Source of the DNA: Caulobacteraceae bacterium PMMR1
Lineage (GTDB): Bacteria > Pseudomonadota > Alphaproteobacteria > Caulobacterales > Caulobacteraceae
Direction of reading: 5' to 3'
Length of the DNA stretch: 64,000 bases
Assembly (NCBI GenBank): GCA_000733915.1
Contig: JPOM01000001.1
Location: forward strand, 2,046,001 to 2,110,000
The first letter of the stretch is position 1, and every line of letters starts with the position of its first letter. The notes below the pieces were generated by a model that saw only the letters and a program-made list of their open reading frames with translations, was not told the origin of the DNA and searched no databases. This document shows positions 1 through 9,424 of this stretch, piece after piece. The position numbers were made by a program, and so were the translations under genes.

Positions 1-157
1 CGCTTGGCTCCACCACCGCAGGGGCGGCAAGGGCGGCGGGTGCGGCGGCCTTGGCGGAGGGCGCCCTGCGCGGGGCCGCCAGGGAGGGCGAGGCCGCCTG
101 GAGCGCGATCAGCGCCGCTGTCGCCATCCCGAGCCCGCTGAACCGAATCTCACGCAT
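1..157 (-). CDS. Secreted protein, 5' part only (possible cyclophilin-type peptidyl-prolyl isomerase)
   Basis: The ATG at 157 overlaps the coaD stop by 8 bases (ATG at 157-155, TGA at 152-150), so the gene is co-transcribed downstream of coaD. The visible 52 codons encode a short basic start, a hydrophobic stretch rich in Ala and Leu (about residues 9-27) ending in a signal-peptidase-like Ser-Leu-Ala-Ala, then an Ala/Pro/Lys-rich linker. The gene runs off the left edge before any catalytic domain. In related Caulobacterales I recall a periplasmic peptidyl-prolyl isomerase with such a leader after coaD, so that is the best guess, but nothing in the visible part proves it. Confidence 0.5.
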   Translation of the reverse strand, partial: MREIRFSGLGMATAALIALQAASPSLAAPRRAPSAKAAAPAALAAPAVVEPS

Positions 158-641
158 CGCCGAACTTCTCCTTCAGGCGCGCCGCCACCCGCGGCGTCAC
201 GAAACTGCAGATGTCGCCGTGCAGCCGGGCGATCTCCTTGACCAGCCGCGAGGCGATCGCCTGATGCCGGGGATCGGCCATCAGGAACACCGTCTCGATG
301 TCGCGGTCGAGCTGCTGGTTCATGGCCGTCATCTGGAACTCGTACTCGAAGTCGGCGACGGCGCGCAGGCCGCGCACGATGACATTGGCCCCCTGCTCCC
401 GGGCGAAGTGCATGAGCAGGCTTTCGAAGGGCGTCGCCACGATCTCGGCCTGGCCGTGCAGGTGCGCCGTCTCGGTCATGACCATGTTCACGCGCTCGTC
501 GAGCGTGAACAGCGGGCCCTTGTCGCGGTTGACCGCCACGCCGATGACCAGCTTGTCCACCAGCTTCACCGCCCGGCCGATGATGTCGAGATGGCCGTTG
601 GTGATCGGGTCGAAGGTCCCCGGATAGAGCCCCACGCGCAT
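150..641 (-). CDS. coaD: Phosphopantetheine adenylyltransferase (CoaD)
   Basis: Transfers AMP from ATP to 4'-phosphopantetheine, giving dephospho-CoA, the penultimate step of coenzyme A synthesis in the cytosol. The 163-residue product has the usual family length. It opens with the nucleotidyltransferase signature YPGTFDPITNGH, containing the (T/H)xGH motif at residues 14-17, followed by the NRDKGPLFT and EFEYEFQM-type segments (here DFEYEFQM) typical of CoaD. The start at 641 is chosen because the family begins directly with MRVGLYPG; an in-frame upstream ATG at 677 would add twelve unlikely residues. It is divergent from the flaEY-like gene and overlaps a secreted-protein gene downstream. 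Confidence 0.96.
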   Translation of the reverse strand: MRVGLYPGTFDPITNGHLDIIGRAVKLVDKLVIGVAVNRDKGPLFTLDERVNMVMTETAHLHGQAEIVATPFESLLMHFAREQGANVIVRGLRAVADFEYEFQMTAMNQQLDRDIETVFLMADPRHQAIASRLVKEIARLHGDICSFVTPRVAARLKEKFGDA

Positions 642-768
642 TTGAAAACCGCCGCCCCGCGTTGATCGAACCGACACAAATCACAGTCCGGGCGGGCTGA
701 ACAGGGCGGCGGCCCGCGGCGAGCATCCGTTAACGCGCCGTTTGCGGCGCGTGCGCGAAGCTGGCGGC

Positions 769-3477
769 GTGAGCGACATCTCGATCGACAGCTCCACGCT
801 CCTCAGCTGGTTCCAGTCCCGGTCAGGGGTCGGAAGCGGCCTCGGCGTGTCCGGCGCGACCGCGACGCCGACGCCCTCAAGCGCGCCCGTCGCCCCGTGG
901 ACCCGGGGCTCCACCGCGCCCCAGGCCTCCGACCTGGTGAAGCGCGTACTGTCGGGCGCGAGCTTCGTCGACCCCGGCGCCGCCAAGCTGACCGTCCAGG
1001 GCAGGACCGCGACGGAGAGCGCCAACTACAAGGACCTGTTCGCCCTTTACCAGGGCCTGTCGGCCTTGAAGGGGCTGGCCGACCAGGCCGCGGCCGGAAC
1101 CGCGTCCAGCTTCACGGCCCAGAGCCTGGCCCACGCCTTCGCCCGCGGGCTGCAGCAGGTGCAGAGCTTCCTGGCCGCCAACCCGTTCAGGGGCTTCGAT
1201 GTCGAGCAGGGATCGGTGGCCAAGACCGTCTCCGCCGCGGCGACCACGCCTGCGGAGACCGACACCTACCAGACGGGCACGGTCTATCAGGGCGATCCGA
1301 ACGCGGCGGTTCCGGCCTTCGCCGGCAACCCCGCCTTTACGCTGACGGTGACGAACAGCAAGGGCGTGCAGACCCAGGTGGAGTTCGACCTCGCGGAGCT
1401 GAACGGCGCCCCCCCGACCATGGCCAATGTGGTCAACTACATGAACGCCAAGCTGAAGGACGCCGGTCTGGTCAGCCGGGTCTCGCTCGTGCGCACGGCC
1501 GGCCCGAGCGAGGTGCTCGGCACAGGCAAGAACGCCGTCGTCCTGCCGTCCAAGGGCGACCTTTTCGCCTTCAAGATCTCCAGCAGTCCCAACGAGAAGC
1601 TCGCCTTCTCCGCCCCGGACGCCCGACCGGCGCTCTATCTGACGCTAGGCTCAGGGGTGGCGAGCGGGACCAAGGCGGACCAGACGCAACAGCTCGTCAA
1701 GCTCGACAGCGCCGCCGCCGCCGGGGCGAAACCAACCGAGGTGACCGAGCTTGGCGCCGGCGTCAGGGCGGTCCGCGCCAGCGTCCGCGGACCCGACGGC
1801 GGGCTCTGGGTGCTGGCCGACGTGCAGGGGACCGCGCCGGACGGCCAGGCGGTCCAGGGCGCAGGCGACGTGGCGCTGCTGAAGTGCGACTCCACGGGCA
1901 AGCTGGTCGCCAGCCACGAGCTCGGCGCGGCGAACACGGCCTCGGGCTATGCCCTGGCGGTTTCGCCCGACGGCGCGTCGGTCGCGGTGGCCGGCCAGGT
2001 CACCGGCGGCCTCGACCCCGCCCAGCCGCCGAGCTCCACGACCAGCCGCGACGGCTTCGTCGCCGTCTTCGACGCGCAGGGCTCGCCGAAGTGGACGGCG
2101 CGCACGGGGTCGGGATCGGCGGTCACGCCTGGGGCGCTGAGCTTCGCCGCGGACGGCTCGCTCTACCTGGCGGGGAGCACGGCCTCGCCCTCGGGCGTGG
2201 GCAGCTCGACGTTCCTGCAGCGCTACACCGCCTCCGGCGCCCTGGCCTTCACCCAGGCGGTGGCCTCGGGCGGCGCGAACCGGGTCGCCGGCCTGGTCCA
2301 GGACGGCTCGCGCCTCACCCTCGCCGGGGTCGAGAACGGCCACGCGGTGCTGCGCCAGTACGCGCTGCAGCCGAGCGGCGCGCCGAGCCTGACCGCGACG
2401 CGAGACCTCGGGGACCTGCAGGGGGGCGACGTCGCAGGCCTGAGCGCGCTCTCTGACGGCACGCTCGTCCTCGCCGGCACGACCCACAACGGCGCGCTGA
2501 ACGTGGGCGCGAGCGCCAACGCCCTGGCCGGCGCCTCGGCGGGCTTCGTGGCCGAGGTCGCGCCCGACCTGACCAGCCGCGCAGCCGACGCCCTCGCCTA
2601 CCTCGGCGACGGCGCGACGGACCGCACGGTTTCGGCGCTGACCGTCGCCAACGACAGGATCTATGTCGCGGGACAGACCAAGGGCGACCCGGCGCTCGGG
2701 TCCGGCCAGAGCTTCAGTCAGACGGCCTATGCCTCCGAGGTCGACCCGGTCACTGGCGCGGTCGCCTTCACCCAGACGGCGCGGGGTCGCGACGGCCTGG
2801 CCGCGCCCACCACCATCGCCGTCGACCCGAAGGGCGCCTCGGTGCTCGACGCCTTCGGCCTGCCCTCGGGGACCATCGACTACGCCAAGCCGGCGGCGCT
2901 CGACGCCACCACGCCCGTCCGCGCCGGCCAGGACTTCTACGTGCGGGTGGGGTCGGGCGCGGCGGTCAAGGTCGCCATCGAGCCGGGCGAGACCCTGGCC
3001 ACGCTGGCGATCAAGCTGAAGCGGGCCAGCGGCTTCAACCTCTCGGCCCAGGTCACGACGCTGGGCGGCGCGAGCCGGCTCACCTTGACCCCCGGCAGCG
3101 GCCAGCATGTGGAGCTGATCGCCGGCGAGCCCGGGCGCGATGCGCTGAAGGCGCTCGGACTGTCCGAGGGCCTGATCGCCCAGGACGGCGCCACGGGCGT
3201 CCCCGCAAAGCCCGCCTCCGCCAAGCCGACCGACTCGCTGAAAAGCTATTACGCCCTTGGCCTGCCCTCCAACCTGTCGCTGGACACGACCGCCGAGGCC
3301 AAGCAGGCCCAGGCCGCACTGTCCGCGGCCATGACCCAGGTGCAGGGCATCTACCAGGACATGACCACGGCGCCGAAGACGGCGAGTTCGGCCGCGAGCG
3401 GCACGGTCCCGGCCTATCTGACCAACGAGATCGCCAGCTATCAGGCGGCGCCGGCGCGCCTGACCGGGGGCGCGTGA
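769..3477 (+). CDS. flaEY: FlaEY-like flagellar protein with beta-propeller-type repeats
   Basis: A 902-residue protein starting at a GTG (769) with VSDISIDSSTLL, which resembles the start of the Caulobacter flagellar gene product FlaEY as I recall it; an ATG at 742 would add nine unlikely residues. The N-terminal 150 residues and the C-terminal 120 are helical, Ala/Gln-rich and flagellin-like in composition. The middle (about residues 350-650) holds repeats of the kind LAVSPDGASVAVAGQ and AADGSLYLAGST, typical of SBBP or beta-propeller blades. There is no signal peptide. In Caulobacter the flaE/flaY locus affects flagellin expression and filament assembly. A lone TTAA-N7-TTTG sequence at 730-744 weakly resembles a CtrA box. 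The name is a memory-based match. Confidence 0.6.
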   Translation: MSDISIDSSTLLSWFQSRSGVGSGLGVSGATATPTPSSAPVAPWTRGSTAPQASDLVKRVLSGASFVDPGAAKLTVQGRTATESANYKDLFALYQGLSALKGLADQAAAGTASSFTAQSLAHAFARGLQQVQSFLAANPFRGFDVEQGSVAKTVSAAATTPAETDTYQTGTVYQGDPNAAVPAFAGNPAFTLTVTNSKGVQTQVEFDLAELNGAPPTMANVVNYMNAKLKDAGLVSRVSLVRTAGPSEVLGTGKNAVVLPSKGDLFAFKISSSPNEKLAFSAPDARPALYLTLGSGVASGTKADQTQQLVKLDSAAAAGAKPTEVTELGAGVRAVRASVRGPDGGLWVLADVQGTAPDGQAVQGAGDVALLKCDSTGKLVASHELGAANTASGYALAVSPDGASVAVAGQVTGGLDPAQPPSSTTSRDGFVAVFDAQGSPKWTARTGSGSAVTPGALSFAADGSLYLAGSTASPSGVGSSTFLQRYTASGALAFTQAVASGGANRVAGLVQDGSRLTLAGVENGHAVLRQYALQPSGAPSLTATRDLGDLQGGDVAGLSALSDGTLVLAGTTHNGALNVGASANALAGASAGFVAEVAPDLTSRAADALAYLGDGATDRTVSALTVANDRIYVAGQTKGDPALGSGQSFSQTAYASEVDPVTGAVAFTQTARGRDGLAAPTTIAVDPKGASVLDAFGLPSGTIDYAKPAALDATTPVRAGQDFYVRVGSGAAVKVAIEPGETLATLAIKLKRASGFNLSAQVTTLGGASRLTLTPGSGQHVELIAGEPGRDALKALGLSEGLIAQDGATGVPAKPASAKPTDSLKSYYALGLPSNLSLDTTAEAKQAQAALSAAMTQVQGIYQDMTTAPKTASSAASGTVPAYLTNEIASYQAAPARLTGGA

Positions 3478-3541
3478 GCCCGCTCGCGTCGCAAGCGCGG
3501 CGGCTTGCCAGCGCCCCTTGCAGCGGGTAGCGGAGGCCGCC

Positions 3542-4212
3542 ATGAGCGTATGGCAGGACAGGCGCGTGATCCTGGGCGTAGGGACGGCGGCGGTGCTGCT
3601 GGCCGGCGTCTTGATCGCGCTATTCCTCATGCGCGGGCCCAAGCCCTCCGCCCTGCCCGTGGGCCAGCACGGCTCGCTGCTGGTCGAGGTCGGGCGCTCC
3701 GACGCCAAGGTCGATCCCGCCAAGCCGCTGCGCTGCTTCGTCGGCGGGCAGTTCGTGGGCGAGATGACGCTGGCCGCCTGCGCCCAGCGCAACGGCGTCG
3801 CGGCCCAGAAGCTCGACGTGGGGCTGGATCCCGCCACGGGCCAGGTCGCCGCCTCGAACGCAGGCGCCACGCCGCTGCAGCCGATCGCGCCGGCGCCCGC
3901 CGCGGCGCCCCCGCGCTCCGCCCGGCTCCCGACGCGCCGCCCCTGGCTGCGGCGTCCGGCTCCACAGTGACCGGCGACTGCCTGCAGTACGGTCCCGACG
4001 GCTGGCGGCCCATGGGCGGGCCCATGAGCCTCGGCCAGTGCGTGCGCGCCCTTTACGACGGCCGCTGCGTCCGCGCCGGCGACGCCGCCTACGGCCGCTG
4101 GGCGTCCCAGACCCTGCGCGCCGTTCCCGGGCGGGTGGAGGTCTCGTCCGACAACCGGAGCTTCAATCTGCTCCGCGAGCAGAACCCCGACTGCTCCCTG
4201 CCCGCCGGCTGA
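3542..4212 (+). CDS. Membrane-anchored hypothetical protein, interrupted by an apparent frameshift
   Basis: The start at 3542 follows a GGAGG at 3532-3536. The product begins with a charged MSVWQDRR and one transmembrane helix (about residues 10-30), then an extracytoplasmic domain with three cysteines and an Ala/Pro linker. The first reading frame stops at 3970. The coding sequence clearly continues one frame over, from about 3910 to 4212, with a Cys-containing domain (GDCLQYGPDGW, GQCVRALYDGRC, NPDCSLPAG). The shift falls at a run of five C at 3908-3912 and is healed by adding one base, so a sequencing deletion is likely. Restored length is about 223 residues. I do not recognise the family. 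Confidence 0.6.
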
Positions 4213-4233
4213 GCCGCCCCGTGATGGGGAGCC

Positions 4234-4309
4234 TGGTAGGCCCGGCAGGACTCGAACCTGCAACCAGACCGTTATGAGCGGCCGGCTCTAACCATTGAGC
4301 TACGGGCCC
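4234..4309 (-). tRNA. tRNA with CAU anticodon (probably tRNA-Ile2, otherwise elongator tRNA-Met)
   Basis: The minus strand folds into a full 76-nt cloverleaf with encoded CCA: a 7-bp acceptor stem with a G1-U72 wobble, D arm GCTC/GAGC, a five-bp anticodon stem with loop CTCATAA, and T stem GCAGG/CCTGC around TTCGAGT. CAU is shared by tRNA-Met and by tRNA-Ile2, whose C34 is changed to lysidine by TilS. C4-G69 and C5-G68 pairs are present; these are reported TilS recognition features, and the D arm resembles E. coli ileX. That favours Ile2, but the call is not certain. Confidence 0.93.
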
Positions 4310-4443
4310 CGGGGGGCGTGGGGCGCCAGCGCTAGCACGGCCCGCGGTCCGCGCGGAAGTCCCGCCCGCAGCGCCTCGCCGCGCCGGCCCTGAGTCGAAA
4401 GGCCGCTCCCGCCCCGCCGCGAAGCCCGATATGCTGGCCCTCG

Positions 4444-6300
4444 ATGTGGTGGGGACGCCCCAGGCCCGAGACCGCGCTGAAGCGGCTGTTCCAGGAGGAC
4501 CGGCCGCCGGCCGGCGCCGTGCGCGAGGCGCTGCCGGGCGGCGCGGCCCTGTTCGCGGCGGGCGACCCCGCCGAGCACCTCTATTTCCTGCGCAGCGGGC
4601 GCCTGGCCGCCGTGCGCGGGATCGGCCGCCCCGAGCAGATGGTGCTGGGGGTGATCAAGCCCGGCGAGCCGGTGGGCGAGATGTCCCTGATCGCGGGCAC
4701 GCCCCACACCGCGACCGTCGTGGCGCTGCGCGACAGCGTGGTGGACCGCCTGCCCCGCGCCGCCTTCTTCGCCCGCGCCCGCAAGGACCCGGAGGTGCTG
4801 GCCGAGCTCGCCCAGCTGATGATCCGCCGCGCGCGCGAGGTGGAGCAGCATGGCACGCCCGCCTCCGGCTCGGGCGAGCCGACCGTCTTCGGCTTCGCCG
4901 CGCTGAGCCGGCGGGAGCGGGCCCGCGACCTCGCCGAGCGCGTCGCCAAGCTGGCCCGGGAGAGCGGCGCGCGGGTGGTGGTGGTGAGCGGCGCGGAGAT
5001 CGAGGGGCAGCCGCCGGGCTGGGTCGCCTCCCTGGAGCAAAAGCACGACCTGGTGCTGCTAAGCGCGGAGGCGGACGAAGGGGACTGGGCCGCGGTCGTG
5101 GGCCGCCAGGTGGATCGCCTGTTCCTGATCGGCACATCGGACGCCATGCCCCCCGAGCGCGCGCCGATGTTCGCCACCGACGCGCTGCAGCGGCACCGCC
5201 TCGTGGACCTGATCCTGCAGCATCCGGCTCAGCACGGCCCGAGCTCCGGCGCTCAGGCCTGGCTCGACGCCACTCGCGCGACTCGCGTCTTCCACCTGCG
5301 CGAGGGCGATGCGGAGGACCACCGCCGGCTGGCCCGCACGGTGACGGCGACCTCGGTGGGGATCGTGCTGTCCGGCGGCGGGGCCAAGGCCTACGCCCAC
5401 ATCGGGGCGGTGCGGGCGCTCAGGGCCGCCGGCGCGCCGATCGACTACGCCTGCGGCGCCTCCATGGGGGCGGTCGTGGCGGCGGGCGTAGCCATGGGCT
5501 GGGACGACGAGGAGCTCGACGCCCGCGTCCGCCGCGCCTTCGTGGACACCAACCCGCTGGGCGACGCCGCCCTGCCGTTCGTCGCCCTCAGCCGCGGCGA
5601 GGAGGTGAAGCGCCGCCTGGAGGAGCACTTCGGCGACGTGGAGTTCGCCGACCTGCCCCTGCCCTTCTTCTGCGTGTCGTCCAACCTTACCTCGGGCGCC
5701 TACCAGGTGCATGCGACAGGGCGCGTGCGCTGGGCGCTCAGGGCCTCGGTGTCGCTGCCGGGCGTCCTGCCCCCCGTGGTCGAGAACGGCCAGGTGCTGG
5801 TGGATGGGGCGGTGATGCAGAGCCTGCCGGTGGAGGTGATGCGCGCCTGGCACCGAGGGCCGACGGTGGCCGTGGACGTGTCGCGCACCCGGGGCATGTC
5901 GCCCGCGGAGCTGAAGACGCCGCGCCCGCTCTGGAAGTGGTTCGCGACCGGCGAGTGGCGCAAGGGGCCGCCGATCATCTCCGTCCTGATCCGCTCGGCC
6001 ACCGTCTCCTCCACCCGCGACCTCCTGGCGGCCCGGGCCATGGCCGACCTGGTCGTCACGCCCGAGCCGGACGGGGTGGAGATCCGCGATTGGAAGGCCT
6101 ATGCGCCCGCCGTGGCGGAAGGCGAGCGCGCCATGAAGGCCGCGCTCGCCAGCCTGACCCGGCCGGTCCCCCAGCTCCGCCACGCGCGGACGGTCGACGT
6201 CCTGCCCAGCGCGGCTGAGCTCATGGCCGAGCCGGAGTCTGAAGCGGGCGCGGGAGCTGAACCGGGAACCGCCCTGCTCAGCGCCGCTCAGCCCCGATGA
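4444..6300 (+). CDS. Patatin-like phospholipase with N-terminal cyclic-nucleotide-binding domain
   Basis: A 618-residue protein of the neuropathy-target-esterase/RssA type. Residues about 30-130 form a cNMP-binding-like domain (EHLYFLRSGRLAAV, GEMSLIAGTPHTATVVA). A linker follows, and then a patatin hydrolase from about residue 305, with the oxyanion motif SGGGAKAYAHIG, the nucleophile elbow GASMG with Ser near 340, and the catalytic Asp in VDGAVMQ near 454. It probably hydrolyses phospholipid or lysophospholipid esters under control of the regulatory domain. Whether cAMP is really bound cannot be judged. It follows the oppositely oriented tRNA gene and ends near a convergent secreted-protein gene. 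Confidence 0.88.
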   Translation: MWWGRPRPETALKRLFQEDRPPAGAVREALPGGAALFAAGDPAEHLYFLRSGRLAAVRGIGRPEQMVLGVIKPGEPVGEMSLIAGTPHTATVVALRDSVVDRLPRAAFFARARKDPEVLAELAQLMIRRAREVEQHGTPASGSGEPTVFGFAALSRRERARDLAERVAKLARESGARVVVVSGAEIEGQPPGWVASLEQKHDLVLLSAEADEGDWAAVVGRQVDRLFLIGTSDAMPPERAPMFATDALQRHRLVDLILQHPAQHGPSSGAQAWLDATRATRVFHLREGDAEDHRRLARTVTATSVGIVLSGGGAKAYAHIGAVRALRAAGAPIDYACGASMGAVVAAGVAMGWDDEELDARVRRAFVDTNPLGDAALPFVALSRGEEVKRRLEEHFGDVEFADLPLPFFCVSSNLTSGAYQVHATGRVRWALRASVSLPGVLPPVVENGQVLVDGAVMQSLPVEVMRAWHRGPTVAVDVSRTRGMSPAELKTPRPLWKWFATGEWRKGPPIISVLIRSATVSSTRDLLAARAMADLVVTPEPDGVEIRDWKAYAPAVAEGERAMKAALASLTRPVPQLRHARTVDVLPSAAELMAEPESEAGAGAEPGTALLSAAQPR

Positions 6301-6357
6301 ACAGGTCGGGTGAGATCAGGACCTGAGCGGCGCGCGCAAATGGCGCGAGGGAAGGGA

Positions 6358-7128
6358 TCAACGCTGGCTGATGACCTTGACGATCCGCAGCGACGACGGC
6401 CGCCCGGCGACGCCGAGTTCGGGCGCGACGACGATCACGACGGCGCTCCCGTTGACCAGGGCCTGCGGCTCCCGGCCGGAGGCGAACTCCACCTTGTCGT
6501 AGCGGGCCAGGCTCCTGCGTCCGATCTTGCGGCCGGCCACGCGCTGGAACGCTTCTGCGGCCAGGGCGAAGGCGTCGACGAACACGGACGCGTTGGACGG
6601 GTTCACCTCCTGGGCGTCGAAGGCGACCAGGTGCTGGGCGGCGCGGGAGGCGCGCGCGCTGGCCGCCGCCAGGGCCTGGAAGACGGCTTGCGGCCCGATG
6701 AGCGAGGGCAGGCGCACCAGGGCGGGCGACGCGGGCCCCTCCAGCGAGACCGGCACGCCGCCGGGCTGGCGGTCGGTGAACAGGATCATGCCGCCAAGCC
6801 GGGTGGCGCGCACGACCGGCTCGCCCACGTCGTTGCGATAGATCACGTCCCCGCCCGGTCCGCTGGACGGGGTCAGGGCCCAGATCTCCTGGCTATCCTC
6901 GAACCGCATCAGGGCGAGCGAGGGCGAGGAGCGGTCCATCACGAAGCGCCCCGCGCTCTCGGCCTCGTAGCGGGCCACGGGCGGAGCGAGCGGGGTGCGC
7001 CCCCCGAACAGGGCGTCGCGCAGCGTGGAGGCCTGGCCCGCCAGCGCAGGCGCGCTGAGAGCCAGGCTGGCCAGGACGCCTGCGAAGGCGGCCGTGATCG
7101 CCCGATGTCCTGACCCGCACTGAAGCAT
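6358..7128 (-). CDS. Secreted protein, DUF4908-like
   Basis: A 256-residue protein with a clear N-terminal signal peptide (about residues 9-30, ending ALAGQA). The mature part has no catalytic motif I recognise. It reads as a mixed alpha/beta domain with YRNDVGEPVVRATRLGGMILFT followed by a helical Ala-rich part. I recall similar proteins in Caulobacterales under DUF4908, but the assignment is tentative. The gene is monocistronic: the patatin gene converges on it 57 bp away, and phaB lies downstream of its start on the same strand. Confidence 0.6.
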   Translation of the reverse strand: MLQCGSGHRAITAAFAGVLASLALSAPALAGQASTLRDALFGGRTPLAPPVARYEAESAGRFVMDRSSPSLALMRFEDSQEIWALTPSSGPGGDVIYRNDVGEPVVRATRLGGMILFTDRQPGGVPVSLEGPASPALVRLPSLIGPQAVFQALAAASARASRAAQHLVAFDAQEVNPSNASVFVDAFALAAEAFQRVAGRKIGRRSLARYDKVEFASGREPQALVNGSAVVIVVAPELGVAGRPSSLRIVKVISQR

Positions 7129-7263
7129 TGCCGTCTGTTAATCCGCGGATCGGGGCGGATTTTCGGCGTGGCGCCGGCCGGTTTGAGCCTCCCCCGCGAG
7201 TGTTGCGGGCGCGCTACAGATGACGCCGCGGCAGGCTTCCCGGTCTCAGGCGATCGCCGCGGG

Positions 7264-7986
7264 TCAGACGATGTACTGGCCGCCGTTGGCTGTCAGCGTC
7301 GAGCCGGTGATGAAGCTTGCGTCCTCCCGAGCCAGAAACGCCACACAGGCGGCGATCTCCTCCGCCCGGCCCAGGCGGCCGACGGGAATGGCCGCCACGA
7401 TCTTGTCCAGCACAGCCTGGGGCACGGCGGAGACCATCTCCGTGTCGATATAGCCGGGCGCCACGCAATTGACCGTGATGCCCTTGCTCGCCGTCTCCTG
7501 CGCCAGCGCCTTGGTGAAGCCGATCGCCCCGGCCTTGGCGGCGGAGTAGTTGGTCTGGCCCATCTGGCCCTTCTGGCCGTTGATGGAGCTGATGTTGATG
7601 ATGCGCCCGTAGCCTCGTTCGCGCATGCCCTCGATGACCTGGCGGGTCATGTTGAACAGGCTCGCCAGGTTGACGAAGATGACCTCTTCCCACTGCTCGG
7701 GCGTCATCTTATGCAGCATCCCGTCGCGGGTGATACCGGCGTTGTTGACCAGCACGTCGATGGGGCCCAGCTCGGCCTCGACCTGCTTCACGGCCGCCTG
7801 GCAGTCCTCGAACTTGCCCACGTTGCCCTTCACGACCATGACGCCGAGGTCCCGGGCGGCCGCCTGCGCCGCTCCGTCGTTCCCGGCGTAGCCCGCGGCC
7901 ACCTTGAAGCCGTCCGCCTTCAGCCGCGCTGAGATGGCCCGCCCGATCCCTCGCGTACCGCCGGTCACCATCGCCACTCGCGCCAT
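7264..7986 (-). CDS. phaB: Acetoacetyl-CoA reductase (PhaB), short-chain dehydrogenase
   Basis: Reduces acetoacetyl-CoA to (R)-3-hydroxybutyryl-CoA with NADPH, the second step of polyhydroxybutyrate synthesis. The 240-residue product is a classical short-chain dehydrogenase: nucleotide motif TGGTRGIG at residues 8-15, NNAG at 81-84, Ser134 and YxxxK (Tyr147, Lys151). The stretch GQTNYSAAKAG and the C-terminus ITGSTLTANGGQY fit PhaB better than FabG. It lies 111 bp downstream of phaA on the same strand, the usual phaAB arrangement. FabG activity remains the main alternative. Confidence 0.93.
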   Translation of the reverse strand: MARVAMVTGGTRGIGRAISARLKADGFKVAAGYAGNDGAAQAAARDLGVMVVKGNVGKFEDCQAAVKQVEAELGPIDVLVNNAGITRDGMLHKMTPEQWEEVIFVNLASLFNMTRQVIEGMRERGYGRIINISSINGQKGQMGQTNYSAAKAGAIGFTKALAQETASKGITVNCVAPGYIDTEMVSAVPQAVLDKIVAAIPVGRLGRAEEIAACVAFLAREDASFITGSTLTANGGQYIV

Positions 7987-8097
7987 TGCGTCGCTCCTTC
8001 AGGCCGCCGGGCGCGGCCTAGCGGCCATCTAACGGGTGCTGCGCCGAACCCGCAAGCCGTCGGCCCCCGCCGCGGGGGCCTCTGGGCCGAAGCGCCC

Positions 8098-9270
8098 CTA
8101 GCGCTCTACGCAGAGGGCCACGCCCATGCCGCCGCCCACGCAAAGGGTGGCCAGGCCCTTCTTGGCGTCGCGCCGGGCCATCTCGTGCAGCAGCGTCGTC
8201 AGGATGCGCGCGCCGGACGCGCCGATCGGGTGGCCGATGGCGATGGCGCCGCCGTTCACGTTCACCTTCTCCGGATCCAGACCCAGCTCGCGCACGACGC
8301 AAAGCGACTGGGCCGCGAACGCCTCGTTGCTCTCGATCAGGTCGAGTTCGGAAAGCGTCCAGCCCGCCTTTTCCAGCGCCTTGCGGGTGGCCGGGATCGG
8401 ACCCGTGCCCATGATCTCGGGCTCCACCCCGGCGTTGGCCCAGGAGGCGATGCGCGCGAGCGGCTCCAGGCCGCGGCGGGCCGCCTCGTCGGCGGTCATC
8501 AGCACCAGGGCCGCAGCGCCGTCGTTAATGCCCGAGGCGTTGGCCGCCGTCACCGAGCCGTCCTTGGTGAAGGCCGGGCGCAGGCCCGAGATGCCCTCGT
8601 AGGTGGTCCCTGCGCGGATGTACTCGTCCTTGTCGACGACGATGTCTCCCTTCTTGCCCTTGATGGCGACCGGCGCGATCTCGCCGTCGAAGCGGCCGGC
8701 CTTCTGGGCGGCCTCGGCGCGGTTCTGCGACTGGACGGCGAAGCGGTCCTGGTCCTCGCGGGTGATCTGCCAGCGCGCCGCGATGTTCTCCGCCGTCTGA
8801 CCCATGTGATAGCCGTGGAAAGCGTCCCAGAGCCCGTCCTTGATCATGGTGTCGACCAGGCCGAGGTCGCCCATCTTGGTCCCGTTGCGGAGGTGCGCCG
8901 CGTGCGGCGCCTGGCTCATGCTCTCCTGGCCGCCCGCCACGACGATGGCGGCGTCGCCGTTCTTGATCTGCTGGTAGCCCAGCGCGACGGCCCGCAGGCC
9001 CGAGCCGCAGAGCTGGTTCAGGCTCCAGGCGGGGGCCTGTACGGGGATGCCGGCGTTGAGGGCGGCCTGGCGCGCGGGGCCCTGGCCGGCGGCGGCCTGC
9101 AGCACCTGGCCCAGGATCACCTCGTCGACCTCGGCGGCCTCGACCTTGGCGCGCGCGAGCGCCGCCTGGATCGCAGTCTTGCCGAGCTCGGAGGCCGGCA
9201 GGCTCGAAAGCGCGCCGTTGAACGAGCCCACGGGGGTGCGGGCGGCGGAGGCGATGACGATGTCGGTCAT
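8098..9270 (-). CDS. phaA: Acetyl-CoA acetyltransferase (beta-ketothiolase, PhaA)
   Basis: Condenses two acetyl-CoA into acetoacetyl-CoA, feeding PHB synthesis and, in this organism, probably the ethylmalonyl-CoA route. At 390 residues it matches the thiolase II family length. The active-site Cys88 sits in NQLCGSG, the His347 motif is [14 protein letters not shown], and the second Cys377 lies in TLCVGGGMG. It is first in the phaA-phaB pair and is transcribed away from fumC across a 154-bp gap. Thiolases of this type can also work in degradation; the phaB neighbour favours the biosynthetic role. Confidence 0.95.
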   Translation of the reverse strand: MTDIVIASAARTPVGSFNGALSSLPASELGKTAIQAALARAKVEAAEVDEVILGQVLQAAAGQGPARQAALNAGIPVQAPAWSLNQLCGSGLRAVALGYQQIKNGDAAIVVAGGQESMSQAPHAAHLRNGTKMGDLGLVDTMIKDGLWDAFHGYHMGQTAENIAARWQITREDQDRFAVQSQNRAEAAQKAGRFDGEIAPVAIKGKKGDIVVDKDEYIRAGTTYEGISGLRPAFTKDGSVTAANASGINDGAAALVLMTADEAARRGLEPLARIASWANAGVEPEIMGTGPIPATRKALEKAGWTLSELDLIESNEAFAAQSLCVVRELGLDPEKVNVNGGAIAIGHPIGASGARILTTLLHEMARRDAKKGLATLCVGGGMGVALCVER

Positions 9271-9424
9271 GGCGGTGCGGGCTCCTTGGCTGGGCGGCGG
9301 TCGGGGAGCGCTTGTCGCACGAGCGCCGCCTGCGCGTCACCCCCCGCGACCCGCCACTGAGCCTTGATCGCGCCTGCAGGCTGCGGCTAGACCCGCGCAC
9401 CTCTCAGGCTTCCGGAGCGCGCCC

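Noticed and set aside
730-744. CtrA binding site before the flaEY-like gene
   Set aside because: TTAA-N7-TTTG matches only the first half-site well; single TTAA sequences also occur by chance at other places in the window.
1651-4263. A long minus-strand open frame opposite the flaEY-like gene
   Set aside because: It is an antisense shadow caused by high G+C; its translation is low-complexity Arg/Gly/Ala and matches no family, whereas the plus strand encodes a coherent protein.
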